Positions 1 to 12,249 of a DNA stretch of 64,000 nt are shown here, in pieces. Below the pieces are notes generated by a model, which worked only from the letters and a program-made list of their open reading frames with translations, made no database searches and had not been told where the DNA came from. Position 1 is the first letter of the stretch; each line of letters opens with the position of its first letter. The stretch is from contig CP136068.1 in assembly GCA_032622095.1 (NCBI GenBank), forward strand, positions 186,859,309-186,923,308, written 5' to 3'. The stretch is from Siphonodentalium dalli. Taxonomy: Eukaryota; Mollusca; Scaphopoda; Gadilida; Siphonodentaliidae. A program made the position numbers and the translations under genes.

Positions 1-2635
1 TTTTTTATTGAGTCTGGTAGTTGATGTTTCATGAGGGCGATATTGTTCCAAGTCTAGTTAGCGATGTCCTTTCTCTGAATATATCGATTGTTGATGGAAA
101 GCAAAAGCGAGTGTTAATAAGGACTGCACATTCTAGACCATCATATATTTTTGAATGTTATTAGTATTTTTGAACAATAGAACATCGCTTCTTACTGCAT
201 CGAATACTTGATTACTTGAAATGATTGATGACTATGTAGTATATAGTAAATTCAGGTGTCTGAAGTTAGTTAGGCGTTCCGCGTTCGACATTCACCTGAC
301 ATTCGCGTGAAGTTGGTTAGGCGTTCGACATTCGACTTCGCAAATGTCATTAAAATTCCAATTTCGGTTTTGGCATGACATGTGTTCCATTGGTTCAATT
401 TGTGCGCCCCTCTTGAACTTTTTTTCAGTTTCCTCAATACTTGCCCTGATGGTCACAGCCATCTTCCAGCTGTTTTTAAGTTTTTGGCAAAGAATAAAAA
501 AAAAATGCTCTTTATTTCTACCAAATCAGGAACAGACGAACACGAAACATTTATGTCTGTTCCATCACGTGACATATCAGTTCAAGTATTTATCTACCTA
601 TTTCGATAACCGGGGAAATTCAAAAGCGTTAACTATTAGGTGTATTTTGGAGGCCAACAGCCAAGTGGCTTTATGATAACGCAAAATACCTTTTCTGGAC
701 GTTCTGTTTTCGATTCCGATGGATACAAATGGCACGGTTTTTTTTCGCGCCCCGAAAATTGTGTTCCAAGTTGTATTTTGTAGGACTTGAATGCGTCTTT
801 CTGGGATATATACTGCGCAACACAATGTGTATTTGGAACGCAATCCGCAATATGGCTTTAAGTCAGGTTTAAAAATTAGCCTAATAAACCTAATGTATGG
901 ATGCCGACAGAGAGACTACTCGAGTTAACCTAATAAACCTAATGTATGGATGCCGACAGAGAGACTACTCGAGTTTTGATAAAATGTGCACAGAGTATTC
1001 GAGTTTTGATAAAGTGTTCATTGAATTAGTCATGCATGTCCTTAAGAATGTGTTGACAATTGTCTGTATTATAGGGATAATGTGGTGTATCTAAATATAC
1101 GTTGAAGATGTATACAAGTGCATACATAAGTAGCTATTTTATGGGTCAATATTACTTCATGAGCCCCCTAGTCGCGTTCCATCGATAGATGGAAGAAGGT
1201 GGGCGAGATATGAGCCACTTTCGTCGGGTGATATACACTTCAGCATCTTTTTTACTTTGATAAATAATGGAGCAATGCGTTCCCTATACAGTCCAGGTTG
1301 AGTTATGCTTTCGTTACTCGCTTGGAATTCCATCGGCATTGTGTCGAGCGCAAGTTATTTACAAGACACACTGGATAAAAGGAGAAAATATCTATGCGAT
1401 ATAACATAATATTAATCATTGCCATTGCAATCATTCGCGTAACCATTGGGACAATTTCGTTGGAAAGATGGCGCAATGGAGCCAGGGGTGTTAGAACAAA
1501 ACTCCAGGATACAAGGTTAAAATTTTGTTTGTATATATGGACCCACCACATTTGAAACGCAAGTTTTTTCCTTTATGATCTTGGTCACCCGCCCCATCAA
1601 CTCAGAGCTTTCCCAGGACAGTTTGGGAACCCACCCCAACGTTTGATGAACAACGGTGACTATAACATGATATGGCAAACAAGGTGTGTGAATTTTTTAA
1701 ATAGCCAATGCGGGTGAAAAACCAATCATTTAAACTGAATGAAAATCACTAGAAAACCCAGAAAATAATTCAACACTAATTAATAAAAACTTGTAAAAAA
1801 TAGGTTAAGCATCCACACCCACAGGATAGTCGCATCACCAGTATATATGTGATACCGATGTGTATATACACAAGGGCATTCTCTAACGTGGTTACCAATC
1901 TAGCCACGGCTAGATGTCCAAGTTGTAGCTAAACTACAGTTATTTAACATTTAACTATTATTTAACATTGTTCAAAAATATATTTTTAGACACCAAAAGA
2001 TTCACTTAAACGATAATAATATAACTAAATCCACGGCATGGCATGGTGTACATATATAGGAGAGGACCATTGCCTCATGCTTAGAATGTGTACAATATAC
2101 TATATTAGTTCTGTTATCTTGGTTGTAAACATTAATTTTGTGCAAATATTGTTGGAATGGACTTCACTAAGTTGCTATAACTTGTATCCCAAACCTTTAT
2201 AACGTTTGTTGCAATAAATATGTTTAAACCAGCAAATAACAAGTAGAATGTTGAAGAATACACCGACAAAATGCATGTATTATCAGTAACGTCAGAAACA
2301 AGATTCCCAAAATAAAATGTTATCCTCACAAATATTAGTACTGATTATGTAATAATGAGCAAGTTATGTTCAGTTACTCAATTTTTTATTGTATGTGTAG
2401 GTCAAATATATTTCATAGCTGTCTACCCAAGGGTGAGCATCTTACACGTATACAGGAACTCTGTATATCACCTTACCCAGAAATGGCGGATTCTGATTGG
2501 TCAAGAGCCGTGCACTATTATGGTATAGTCTTGTGCTAAATTTGGCACACTACTATACAAAACTAGCCAGAATAAAAGACCACCCGGCCACAGTGTCCCC
2601 CGAAAAAGTGGCTTCATTGCGGGCATATCAGATTT
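1..2635. other. Intergenic DNA, no gene recognised
   Basis: AT-rich sequence with short, poorly structured open frames only. None shows a recognisable domain, a convincing start or splice context. The longest, about 110 codons near 344-676, has no protein-like composition. The one clear structure is a 49-bp direct tandem duplication at 880-928 and 929-977, containing the words CCTAATAAACC and GGATGCCGACAGAGAGAC. A shorter degenerate duplication of GTTAGGCGTTC-type sequence lies at about 265-345. Confidence 0.6.
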
Positions 2636-3308
2636 TCTGAAATAAAGGACCCTAATCCGATACTAAATTTCCGAACAAAATGGGTGGATCGTACCCATAT
2701 TCTAACTTGATCTGTATTTCGAGCTGATAAACTCATATACCAAATTTTGTTCTGATATGATCACACAAACTGAAGTTATCATCCGGAAACCAGAAATTGA
2801 CAGGATTCCAAGTCGAAAAAGGGCCATAACTATCGCAAATTGCGGAGCAAACCCATATTCGAACATGACCCGTATTTTGGTCTGATAAACTCATCTATGA
2901 ATTTTGCTTTTGATCTAATAACCGAAACTAAAGTTTTAATCCGGAAACCATTTCCGGACGCACGGACGCACACACGCACGGACGGACGGTCGGACGGACG
3001 GACGGACGCACGGACGGACGGACGGTCGGACGGACGGACGTACTGGCCAAAGTATACTTGTGTGGTGACTGCACATACCCATGAATACTTGTGGGGTGCG
3101 ATCTTTTGTTTGAGTAAATTGTGGGGTGCAACCCACAACTGACGATTTTTTAAAGAGCGTATTTTTAAAGAACAAATACATGGCACTGGACAAATTTGTG
3201 ACAGGGGGTCACACCCAATCGACCTTGTATCCTTGAATTAGTTCGCATCCCTTCGCGGCCGCCCACGGTAGAGCTTAGAAGAATATTCACATTCTCGTTA
3301 GTATAGTT
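2636..3308 (-). repeat. Microsatellite-linked tandem element, (CGGA)n type
   Basis: Two diverged copies of a unit of about 160 bp lie side by side, at roughly 2683-2792 and 2844-2951. Both contain ACCCATATTC, CTGATAAACTCAT and ATCCGGAAACCA. They run into a (CGGA)n-rich tetranucleotide tract at 2955-3040. Tandem core plus tetranucleotide tract is the layout of bivalve pearl/CvA-type short interspersed elements, which are considered non-autonomous Helitron relatives. That link is inference from architecture, not sequence identity. The open frames across the tract simply read the microsatellite. 3061-3308 has no recognisable feature. Confidence 0.5.
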
Positions 3309-3935
3309 GATACGAATTTTATCGAGTCGGCGAGCCCGTGCGACGCCAGCTTCGCGCTTGCGCAGACGAGATATCGGAAACGGGTGGAGCTATCGACTTG
3401 AAATTTGGTATGTGAATGTATCTTGCCCCGGATACGAATTTTATCGGGTCGCCGAGCCCGTGCGACACCAGCTTCGCGCATGCGAAGACGAGATCTCGGA
3501 AACGGGTGGAGATATCGACTTGAAATTTGCTATGTGAATGTATCTTGCCCCGGATACGAATATCATCGAGTCGGCGAGCCTGTGCGACGCCAGCTTCGCG
3601 CATGCGCAGACGAGATATCGGAAACGGGTGGAGCTATCGTCTTGAAATTTGGTATGTGAATGTATCTTGCCCCGGATACGAATTTTATCGGGTCGCCGAG
3701 CCCGTGCGACACCAGCTTCGCGCATGCGCAGACGAGATCTCGGAAACGGGTGGAGCTATCGACTTGAAATTTGCTATGTGAATGTATATTGCCCCGGATA
3801 CGAATATCATCGGGTCGCCGAGCCCGTGCATCGCCAGCTTCGCGCATGCGCAGACCAGATCTCGGAAACGGGTAGAGCTATCGACTTGAAATTTGGTTTT
3901 TGAATAGCCCGGACAACGTCGGGCTCATCGGCTAG
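3309..3935 (+). repeat. 5'-truncated first unit made of 122-bp repeats
   Basis: About five copies of the 122-bp internal repeat lie in tandem, with GATACGAATTTTATCG starting near 3309, 3430, 3552, 3674 and 3796. They end in the same hairpin and CTAG (3932-3935) as the complete units. The TC-starting head and (CTGT)n tract are missing, so this copy is truncated at its 5' side or began inside the repeat. The open frames of about 84-94 codons on both strands are shadows of the 122-bp period. Confidence 0.7.
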
Positions 3936-3957
3936 TCTCCTATATATTTTGAAGACC

Positions 3958-3991
<34 letters not shown>

Positions 3992-4495
3992 ATTAATACA
4001 AATCTACGATTCTCGACCGATCGGGACGAAACTTGGTACGTGTGTGTAGTTTGACCAGGCGGTGGTCGTTGTCGTATTGGCGAGCCCGTGCGACGCCCGA
4101 GCAGCGCATTCGCAGACGAGATGTCGGAAACGGGTGGAGCTATCGACTTGAAATTTGCTATGTGAATGTATCTTGCCCCGGATACGAATTTTATCGGGTC
4201 GGCGAGCCCGTGCGTCGCCAGCTTCGCGCATGCGCAGACGAGAACTCGGAAACGGGTGGAGCTATCTACTTGAAATTTGGTTTGTTAATGTATCTTGTCC
4301 CGGATACGAATTTTATCGGGTCGCCGAGCCCGTGCGACGCCAGCTTCGCGCATGCGCAGACCAGATCTCGGAAACGGGTAGAGCTATCGACTTGAAATTT
4401 CGGGCTGGGTAGAGCTATCGACTTGAAATTTGGTATTTGAATAGCCCGGACAACGTCGAGCTCACCGGCTAGTCTCATATATATTTTTGAAGACC

Positions 4496-4529
<34 letters not shown>

Positions 4530-5036
4530 ATTAATACAAATCTACGATTCTCGACCGATCGGGACGAAACTTGGTACGTGTGTGTAGTTTGACCAGGCGG
4601 TGGTCGTTGTCGTATTGGCGAGCCCGTGCGACGCCCGAGCAGCGCATTCGCAGACGAGATGTCGGAAACGGGTGGAGCTATCGACTTGAAATTTGCTATG
4701 TGAATGTATCTTGCCCCGGATACGAATTTTATCGGGTGGGTCGGCGAGTCCGTGCGTCGCCAGCTTCGCGCATGCGCAGACGAGAACTCGGAAACGGGTG
4801 GAGCTATCTACTTGAAATTTGGTTTGTTAATGTATCTTGTCCCGGACACGAATTTTATCGGGTCGCCGAGCCCGTGCGACGCCAGCTTCGCGCATGCGCA
4901 GACCAGATCTCGGAAACGGGTAGAGCTATCGACTTGAAATTTCGGGCTGGGTAGAGCTATCGACTTGAAATTTGGTTTTTGAATAGCCCGGACAACGTCG
5001 GGCTCACCGGCTAGTCTCATATATATTTTGAAGACC

Positions 5037-5070
<34 letters not shown>

Positions 5071-6114
5071 ATTAATACAAATCTACGATTCTCGACCGAT
5101 CGGGACGAAACTTGGTACGTGTGTGTAGTTTGACCAGGCAGTCGTCAACGTCGTATTGGCGAGCCCGTGCGACGCACGTGCAGCGCATGCGCAGACGAGA
5201 TCTCGCAAACGAGTGGAGCTATCGACTTGAAATTTGGTATGTGAATGTATCTTGCCCCGGATACGAATTTTATCGGGTCGCCTAGCCCGTGCGACACCAG
5301 CTTCGCGTATGCGCTGACCAGATCTCGGAAACGGGTAGAGCTATCGACTTTAAATTTGGTGCATGCGCAGACGAGATCTCGGAAAAGGGTGGAGCTATCG
5401 ACTTTAAATTTGGTATGTGAATGTATCTTGCCCCGGATACGAATTTTATCGGGTCGCCGAGCCCGTGCGACACCAGCTTCGCGCATGCGCAGACCAGATC
5501 TCGGAAACGGGTAGAGCTATCGACTTGAAATTTGGTTTTTGAATAGCCCGGACAACGTCGGGCTCAGCGGCTAGTCTCATATATATTTTGAAGACCTTTG
5601 TCTGTATGTATGTTTGTCTGTCTGTCGGTCTGTCTGTCTGTCATTAATACAAATCTACGATTCTCGACCGATCGGGACGAAACTTGGTACGTGTGTGTAG
5701 TTTGACCAGGCGGTGAACGTTGTCGTATTGGCGAGCCCGTGCGGCGCCCGCTTCGCGCATGCGCAGACGAGATCTCGGAAACGGGTGGAGCTATCGACTT
5801 GAAATTTGCTATGTGAATGTATCTTGCCCCGGATACGAATTTTATCGGGTCGCCGAGCCCGTGCGACACCAGCTTCGCGCATGCGCAGACGAGATCTCGG
5901 AAACGGGTGGAGCTATCGACTTGAAATTTGCTATGTGAATGTATCTTGCCCCGGATACGAATTTTATCGGGTCGCCGAGTCCGTGCGACGCCAGCTTCGC
6001 GCATGCGCAGACCAGATCTCGGAAACGGGTAGAGCTATCGACTTGAAATTTTGTTTTTGAATAGCCCGGACAACGTCGGGCTCATCGGCTAGTCTCATAT
6101 ATATTTTGAAGACC

Positions 6115-6148
<34 letters not shown>

Positions 6149-6651
6149 ATTAATACAAATCTACGATTCTCGACCGATCGGGACGAAACTTGGTACGTGT
6201 GTGTAGTTTGACCAGGCGGTGGTCGTTGTCGTATTGGCGAGCCCGTGCGACGCCCGAGCAGCGCATTCGCAGACGAGATGTCGGAAACGGGTGGAGCTAT
6301 CGACTTGAAATTTGCTATGTGAATGTATCTTGCCCCGGATACGAATTTTATCGGGTCGCCGAGCCCGTGCGTCGCCAGCTTCGCGCATGCGCAGACAAGA
6401 ACTCGGAAACGGGTGGAGCTATCTACTTGAAATTTGGTTTGTTATTGTATCTTGTCCCGGATACGAATTTTATCGGGTCGCCGAGCCCGTGCGACGCCAG
6501 CTTCGCGCATGCGCAGACCAGATCTCGGAAACGGGTAGAGCTATCGACTTGAAATTTCGGGCTGGGTAGAGCTATCGACTTGAAATTTGGTTTTTGAATA
6601 GCCCGGACAACGTCGGGCTCACCGGCTAGTCTCATATATATTTTGAAGACC

Positions 6652-6685
<34 letters not shown>

Positions 6686-8277
6686 ATTAATACAAATCTA
6701 CGATTCTCGACCGATCGGGACGAAACTTGGTATGTGTGTGTAGTTTGACCAGGCGGTGGTCGTTGTCGTATTGGCGAGCCCGTGCGACGCACGAGCAGCG
6801 CATTCGCAGACGAGATCTCGGAAACGGGTGGAGCTATCGACTTGAAATTTGGTATGTGGATGTATCTTGCCCCGAAAACGAATTTTATCCGGTCGCCGAG
6901 CCCGTGCGACGCCAGTTTCGTGCATGCACAGACGAGATCTCGGAAACGGGAGGAGCTATCGACTTGAAATTTGCTATGTGAATGTTATCTTGTCCCGGGT
7001 ACGAATTTTATCGAGTCGCCGAGCCCGTGCGACGCCAGCTTCGCGCATGCGCAGACGATATCTCGGAAACGGGTGGAGCTATCGACTTGAAATTTGGTAT
7101 GTGAATGTATCTTGCCCCGGTACGAATTTAGTCGGGTCGCCGAGCCCGTGCGACGCCAGCTCCGCGCATGCGAAGACCAGATCTCGGAAACTGGTAGAGC
7201 TATCGACTTGAAATTTGGTTCTCGGAAACGGGTAGTGCTATCGACTTGAAATTTGGTTTTTGAATAGCCCGGACAACGTCGGGCTCATCGGCTAGTCTCA
7301 TATATATTTTGAAGACCTCTGTTTGTCTGTTTGTCTGTATGTTTGTTTGTCATTAATACAAATCTACGATTCTCGACCGATCGGGACGAAACTTGGTACG
7401 TGTGTGTAGTTTGACCAGGCGGTCGACGTTGTCGTATTGGCGAGCCCGTGTGGCGCCCGCTTCGCGCATGCGCAGACGAGATCTCGGAAACTGGTGGAGC
7501 TATCGACTTGAAATTTGCTATGTGAATGTATCTTGTCCCGGATACGAATTTTATCGGGTCGGCCAGCCCGTGCGACGCCAGCTTCGCGCATGCGCAGACC
7601 AGATATCGGAAACGGGTAGAGCTATCGACTTGAAATTTGGTTTTTGAATAGCCCGGACAACGTCGGGCTGGGTAGAGGTATCGACTTGAAATTTGGTTTT
7701 GAATAGCCCGGACAACGTCGGGCTCATCCGTTAGTCTCATATATATTTTGAAGACCTCTGTCTGTCTGTTTGTCTGTCTGTTTGTTTGTCATTAATACAA
7801 ATCTACGATTCTCGACCGATCGGGACGAAACTTGGTACGTGTGTGTAATTTGACCAGGCGGTGGACGTTGTCGTATTGGCGAGCCCGTGCGGCGCCCGCT
7901 TCGCGCATGCGCAGACGAGATCTCGGAAACAGGTGGAGCTATCGACTTGAACTTTGCTATGTGAATGTATCTTGCCCCGGATACGAATTTTATCGGGTCG
8001 CCGAGCCCGTGCGACGCCAGTTTCGCGCATACGCAGACCAGATCTCGGAAACGGGTGGAGCTATCGACTTGAAATTTGGTATGTGAAGATCTCGGAAACG
8101 GGTGGAGCTATCGACTTGAAATTTGGGTTTTTAATAGCCCGGACAACGTCGGGCTGGGTTGAGCTATCGACTTGAAATTTGGTTTTTTAATAGCCCGGAC
8201 AACGTCGGGCTGGGTAGAGCTATCGACTTGAAATTTGGTTTTTGAATAGCCCGGACAACGTCGATCTCATCGGCTAG
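3309..8277 (+). mobile_element. Head-to-tail array of Helitron-like elements
   Basis: Eight complete units follow one 5'-truncated unit. Complete units: 3936-4472, 4473-5014, 5015-5574, 5575-6092, 6093-6629, 6630-7295, 7296-7734 and 7735-8277 (439-666 bp). Each starts TCTC(C/A)TATATATTTTGAAG, then a (CTGT)n tract, then a head of about 110 bp containing CTCGACCGATCGGGACGAAA, then one to several copies of a 122-bp repeat. Each ends with a hairpin (AGCCC...GGGCT around GGACAACGTC), six bases, then CTAG. A 5' TC, a 3' hairpin and a CTRR end are Helitron hallmarks, and the last unit is followed by the expected T. Junctions read CTAG directly into TCTC with no host bases, as expected of rolling-circle concatemers. 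The unit ending at 7734 has TTAG instead. No RepHel coding capacity is present, so the elements are non-autonomous. Confidence 0.75.
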
Positions 8278-8456
8278 TATATATATATTTGTTTTATTTT
8301 TTATTTTTTTATTAAAAACAACACTGAAACAAATAGCAGAAAGAGTGGTAGAGTTTGTGAGACGATTCCCGCAATATAGCTTGCATGCTACAAACATTTT
8401 ATGACACCATATATAAGTCGTTAAAGAGTGTACAGAAACGATCACCAATTCTTGAG
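8278..8456 (-). terminator. 3' UTR and poly(A) signals of the lectin gene
   Basis: Downstream of the lectin stop codon on the minus strand, an A-rich stretch holds three AATAAA hexamers (plus-strand TTTATT at 8308-8313, 8300-8305 and 8293-8298). They lie about 145-165 nt after the stop, a normal 3' UTR length. The Helitron array begins immediately beyond at 8277, so it sits just outside the transcript or at its cleavage site. The assignment rests on position and hexamers only. Confidence 0.5.
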
Positions 8457-8692
8457 TCAGTTGAGATCAACCTGACACACGTAAGGTTGATTCGACGAGC
8501 ATTGCCAATCGCTCATTTGCCACTGTGAGGGGAACTTCCACAGTTCTATACATTCATCTGGCTGGGTGCCATCGTTCGGTTCGTCCGTGCCCCAGCTTGT
8601 CCACGGAAGTGGTTGCTGCAAATCCCACGTCTGCCACCCGTATGTAGCCCCTGTGTTAATCGAGGTCCCATCGATCCAAACCCCATTTATTC
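8457..8692 (-). CDS. C-type lectin domain gene, terminal exon
   Basis: This minus-strand exon encodes the C-terminal half of a C-type lectin domain. In order it has a WIDGT segment, a tryptophan-rich stretch ending PWTSWGTDEPND with the EPN signature of the mannose-type long loop, ECIELW, and MSDWQCSSNQPYVCQ with the last two conserved cysteines, then TGA at 8459-8457. A pyrimidine-rich tract and AG (8694-8693) precede GAATAAATGG, so the exon starts at 8692 with two bases of a split codon. That phase fits the donor at 22505-22504, so the upstream half of the domain is the exon at 22506-22682. The usual WND calcium site is not canonical here (MSDW), so calcium and sugar binding are uncertain. 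Family role: secreted or membrane glycan recognition, often in invertebrate immunity. The open frame running upstream into the 39-bp repeats is intronic and should not be counted as protein. Confidence 0.85.
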
Positions 8693-8734
8693 CTGAAAAG
8701 TAAAATCCGAATAATAAGCCAAGTGGTCTAAAAC

Positions 8735-10162
8735 TCAAGTTTACAGAGACGTCGGCTAGGATGAGGGCCGGAGTATAGTTTACAGACACGTCGGCTAGGA
8801 TGAGGGCCGGAGTATAGTTTACAGACACGTCGGCTAGGATGAGGGCCGGAGTATAGTTTACAGACATGTCGGCTAGGATGAGGGCCGGAGTATAGTTTAC
8901 AGACACGTCGGCTAGGATGAGGGCCGGAGTATAGTTTACAGACACGTCGGCTAGGATGAGGGCCGGAGTATAGTTTACAGACACGTCGGCTAGGATGAGG
9001 GCCGGAGTATAGTTTACAGACATGTCGGCTAGGATGAGGGCCGGAGTATAGTTTACAGACACGTCGGCTAGGATGAGGGCCGGAATACTCAAGTTTACAG
9101 ACACGTCGGCTATGATGAGGGCCGGAGTATAGTTTACAGACACGTCGGCTAGGATGAAGGCCGGAGTATAGTTTACAGACACGTCGGCTAGGATGAGGGC
9201 CGGAGTATAGTTTACAGACACGTCGGCTAGGATGAGGGCCGGAGTATAGTTTACAGACACGCCGGCTAGGATGAGGGCCGGAGTATAGTTTACAGACACG
9301 TCGGCTAGGATGAGGGCCGGAGTATAGTTTACAGTCGGCTAGGATGAGGGCCGGAGTATAGTTTACAGTCGGCTAGGATGAGGGCCGGAGTATAGTTTAC
9401 AGACACGTCGGCTAGGATGAGGGCCGGAGTATAGTTTACAGACACGTCGGCTAGGATGAGGGCCGGAGTATAGTTTACAGACACGTCGGCTAGGATGAGG
9501 GCCGGAGTATAGTTTACAGACACGTCGGCTAGGATGAGGGCCGGAGTATAGTTTACAGACACGTCGGCTAGGATGAGGGCCGGAGTATAGTTTACAGACA
9601 TGTCGGCTAGGATGAGGGCCGGAGTATAGTTTACAGACACGTCGGCTAGGATGAGGGCCGGAATACTCAAGTTTACAGACACGTCGGCTAGGATGAGGGC
9701 CGGAGTATAGTTTACAGACACGTCGGCTAGGATGAAGGCCGGAGTATAGTTTACAGACACGTCGGCTAGGATGAGGGCCGGAGTATAGTTTACAGACACG
9801 TCGGCTAGGATGAGGGCCGGAGTATAGTTTACAGACACGCCGGCTAGGATGAGGGCCGGAGTATAGTTTACAGACACGTCGGCTAGGATGAGGGCCGGAG
9901 TATAGTTTACAGTCGGCTAGGATGAGGGCCGGAGTATAGTTTACAGTCGGCTAGGATGAGGGCCGGAGTATAGTTTACAGACACGTCGGCTAGGATGAGG
10001 GCCGGAGTATAGTTTACAGACACGTCGGCTAGGATGAGGGCCGGAGTATAGTTTACAGACACGTCGGCTAGGATGAGGGCCGGAGTATAGTTTACAGACA
10101 CGTCGGCTAGGATGAGGGCCGGAGTATAGTTTACAGTCGGCTAGGATGAGGGCCGGAATACT
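8735..10162. repeat. 39-bp minisatellite (VNTR) in lectin intron
   Basis: About 36 tandem copies of a 39-bp unit (core GTTTACAGACACGTCGGCTA then GGATGAGGGCCGGAGTATA). Some copies are 34 bp and lack ACACG (near 9334, 9366, 9911, 9945). Marker variants recur about 578 bp apart: the AATACTCAAG form at 9086 and 9662, GATGAAGG at 9154 and 9733, ACGCCGG at 9258 and 9838. The array therefore has a higher-order duplication of about 578 bp. Because 39 is a multiple of three, long frames stay open on the minus strand and read a 13-residue repeat. The array lies about 40 bp upstream of the lectin acceptor, inside the intron, so this is not taken as coding. Confidence 0.9.
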
Positions 10163-10661
10163 ACGTCGTAATGATCGCGTTTTCTTCGCCTAAAATATGA
10201 ATGACTCAAACGAAACAGATAGCGAATGAGCTATGTATTACCTATTGTTAGCTCAATGTGAGTCCCAATCCCATTTAATTACGACTGTTGACAATATATA
10301 ATTGTAGTATAATAATAATACTAATATAAGTGTACTAATCATCATTTTTCGAGGCTTCGAATGTCCAATTGTTTGTCCGAGACGAGTTATTGGTATTGTT
10401 TACAGATGGACTATCTCTTCCTACTAAGTTTTAAATAGTTTCCTGAGTATGAACTAACCCATGTATATATGAGTCGATGACCCCTGACCTGAAACGCTTC
10501 TGTCAATTAATATTGATTTCATGTTTAAATTTCTGGTATAACATACATACAATCAATTTGGGGCATTGTACTGCTCGCTTTCGTTCCGAGCATACCATGC
10601 GGGATAACTCTAAAATAAAAAAAAAACAATTGATTGTCGCATTATATTTAGAATATGTAGC
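10163..10661. other. Lectin intron, no feature
   Basis: Unique AT-rich intronic sequence with a short ATA-rich stretch near 10305-10330. No gene, inverted repeat or tandem array was seen. Confidence 0.5.
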
Positions 10662-12249
10662 CAGTGTCGTAGCTTAAACTGTTTATGTCCTAGTCCAAGT
10701 CTTCTCGTACTAAAACCAGCTAAGATATTGGTATGGGGAGATGCTTGATTTTAGTCCGAGATCGCGCCCATAGCCTTCTTATGACACGAGTTCAGCGTTA
10801 ATGACCCGCTCAAATAAAACCACAATTATGAAATAAAATATCACAATTGCGACAATAAACGGATATTTTCCGCAGAAGACATGCTATTTGATCTGAAACC
10901 CACATCAGTTGTGAATTGAAAGCGGTAATTTAATGTGAAAAGAGACATTTACCGTAGTGTTTAAATTTTTTTTAAAGTATGCGAACTCAGTTGACCTCGC
11001 GAACTGTGTTCGGCATTTTCCGTTGAAAATATTACGTAGATTTTCGACTAACAACGCAAATTACGATGAATTCTCCATTGTAATCGTAATTATGTGTGTC
11101 AATAAATAAAAAATAAATAGATTAAGTAAACATTGAAGATATAAATGTAATGCATTAAATAAATTACGGGAATTACAACCCTCTCAAAGTTTAAAACAGT
11201 GTAAACACAACGAGCATTAGAATAAATGTGGCGCTAAATTTCACCCACATTTGGTGGACTTCCGCGAAATTAAGATATATACTAAGCGAACAAAGCAATA
11301 TACTGCTCTTGTTAAGCACACAAAAAATCAAACAAAATTTGTATAAAGTTTGAACCTTAAGTTTGAAAAATCCCACTAAAACCGAAGAACTATATTTCGA
11401 AACGGTGTGATTCGGTTCTCCGATTATTTTATCATCACAAAAGTCAAAACGCACATGGACGAAAATCACACGCATGGCAAGTCAGACACAAGAGTTCTAA
11501 TTTGCTGCAATTTGGCGAGTAGCTTGTGAAAATCGTCAACAAAACTATCGTTCTGATCCTCCATTATGTCATTAAGTGCGGGAATTGTTCTCAAAGCACA
11601 TAGGAAATTTGACTTTGGGGCGATCGTTTTCGCCATTTTGTTCGGAAAACCCCGCGCTATATATAGAAACGGAAACTAGTATACCCAGAATAAACGCCGG
11701 ACTATGCCGGAGTTCTTCGGACCACTTCGGCTTTCAGTTAAAACGTTAACAAACAGAGAAAAAAAGCGATGTTTGTGGCAATCAACCGGAATATTCTATG
11801 TGTAATTTAACATTAAAGTTAGATTATTATACACCATTATGACCATAAGATGTCTCTATTTCAGATGTATATAGCATCATGTATTGATTTGTTAGGTAAA
11901 TCGAGTAAAATACACCACCGATTCCCGCCACAGATCCTGGGCGTAACTCGTGTCATAAGAAGGCTATGGGCGCGATCTCGGACTAAAATCCAGCATCTCG
12001 CCATACCAATATCTTAGCTGGTTTTAGTACGAGAAGACTTTGACTATTTATGTCCGTGAGGGGCGCTTGATCTGCCGAGTCCAATAGATTTTACTTCACC
12101 AAAGCGGACATAAACAGTTTCAGCGACAACATTAACTAGGCCTACATATTTTACTTATCAATCTCGCAAAACTTGCCTTTTGTGAGTTAAGTCTGTAATT
12201 TAAGTCGTCCAACGGTGAACCTACAGCCAAATCAAGGCTACGACACCGA
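10662..12249. mobile_element. Inverted-repeat element in lectin intron
   Basis: Sequence at about 10676-10797 reappears in reverse complement at about 11942-12040. The shared words include CTTCTCGTACTAAAACCAGC, AGATATTGGTATGG and TTTTAGTCCGAGATCGCGCC. The outermost match is GTGTCGTAGC at about 10664 against GCTACGACAC at about 12238-12247, which suggests an element of about 1.6 kb. The right arm has an extra stretch of about 55 bp between two GGACATAAA-type words, so the arms are unequal. The interior has no recognisable transposase; a 94-codon minus-strand frame at 11191-11475 is hydrophobic and not family-assignable. No target duplication was found, so the superfamily is unknown and the exact ends are approximate. 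Confidence 0.55.

Noticed and set aside
598-843. 81-codon minus-strand frame near the left edge
   Set aside because: No domain or start context, and composition is not distinctive. It may be part of a dispersed repeat, but this cannot be shown here.
3307-8175. Arg/Ala-rich frames of 60-150 codons on both strands
   Set aside because: They follow the 122-bp repeat of the Helitron-like array on both strands in several frames.
8693-9299. 280-codon frame joining a 13-residue repeat to the lectin domain
   Set aside because: A good splice acceptor (8694-8693) with the right phase separates the lectin exon from the repeat. The repeat unit is a multiple of three, so openness is automatic.
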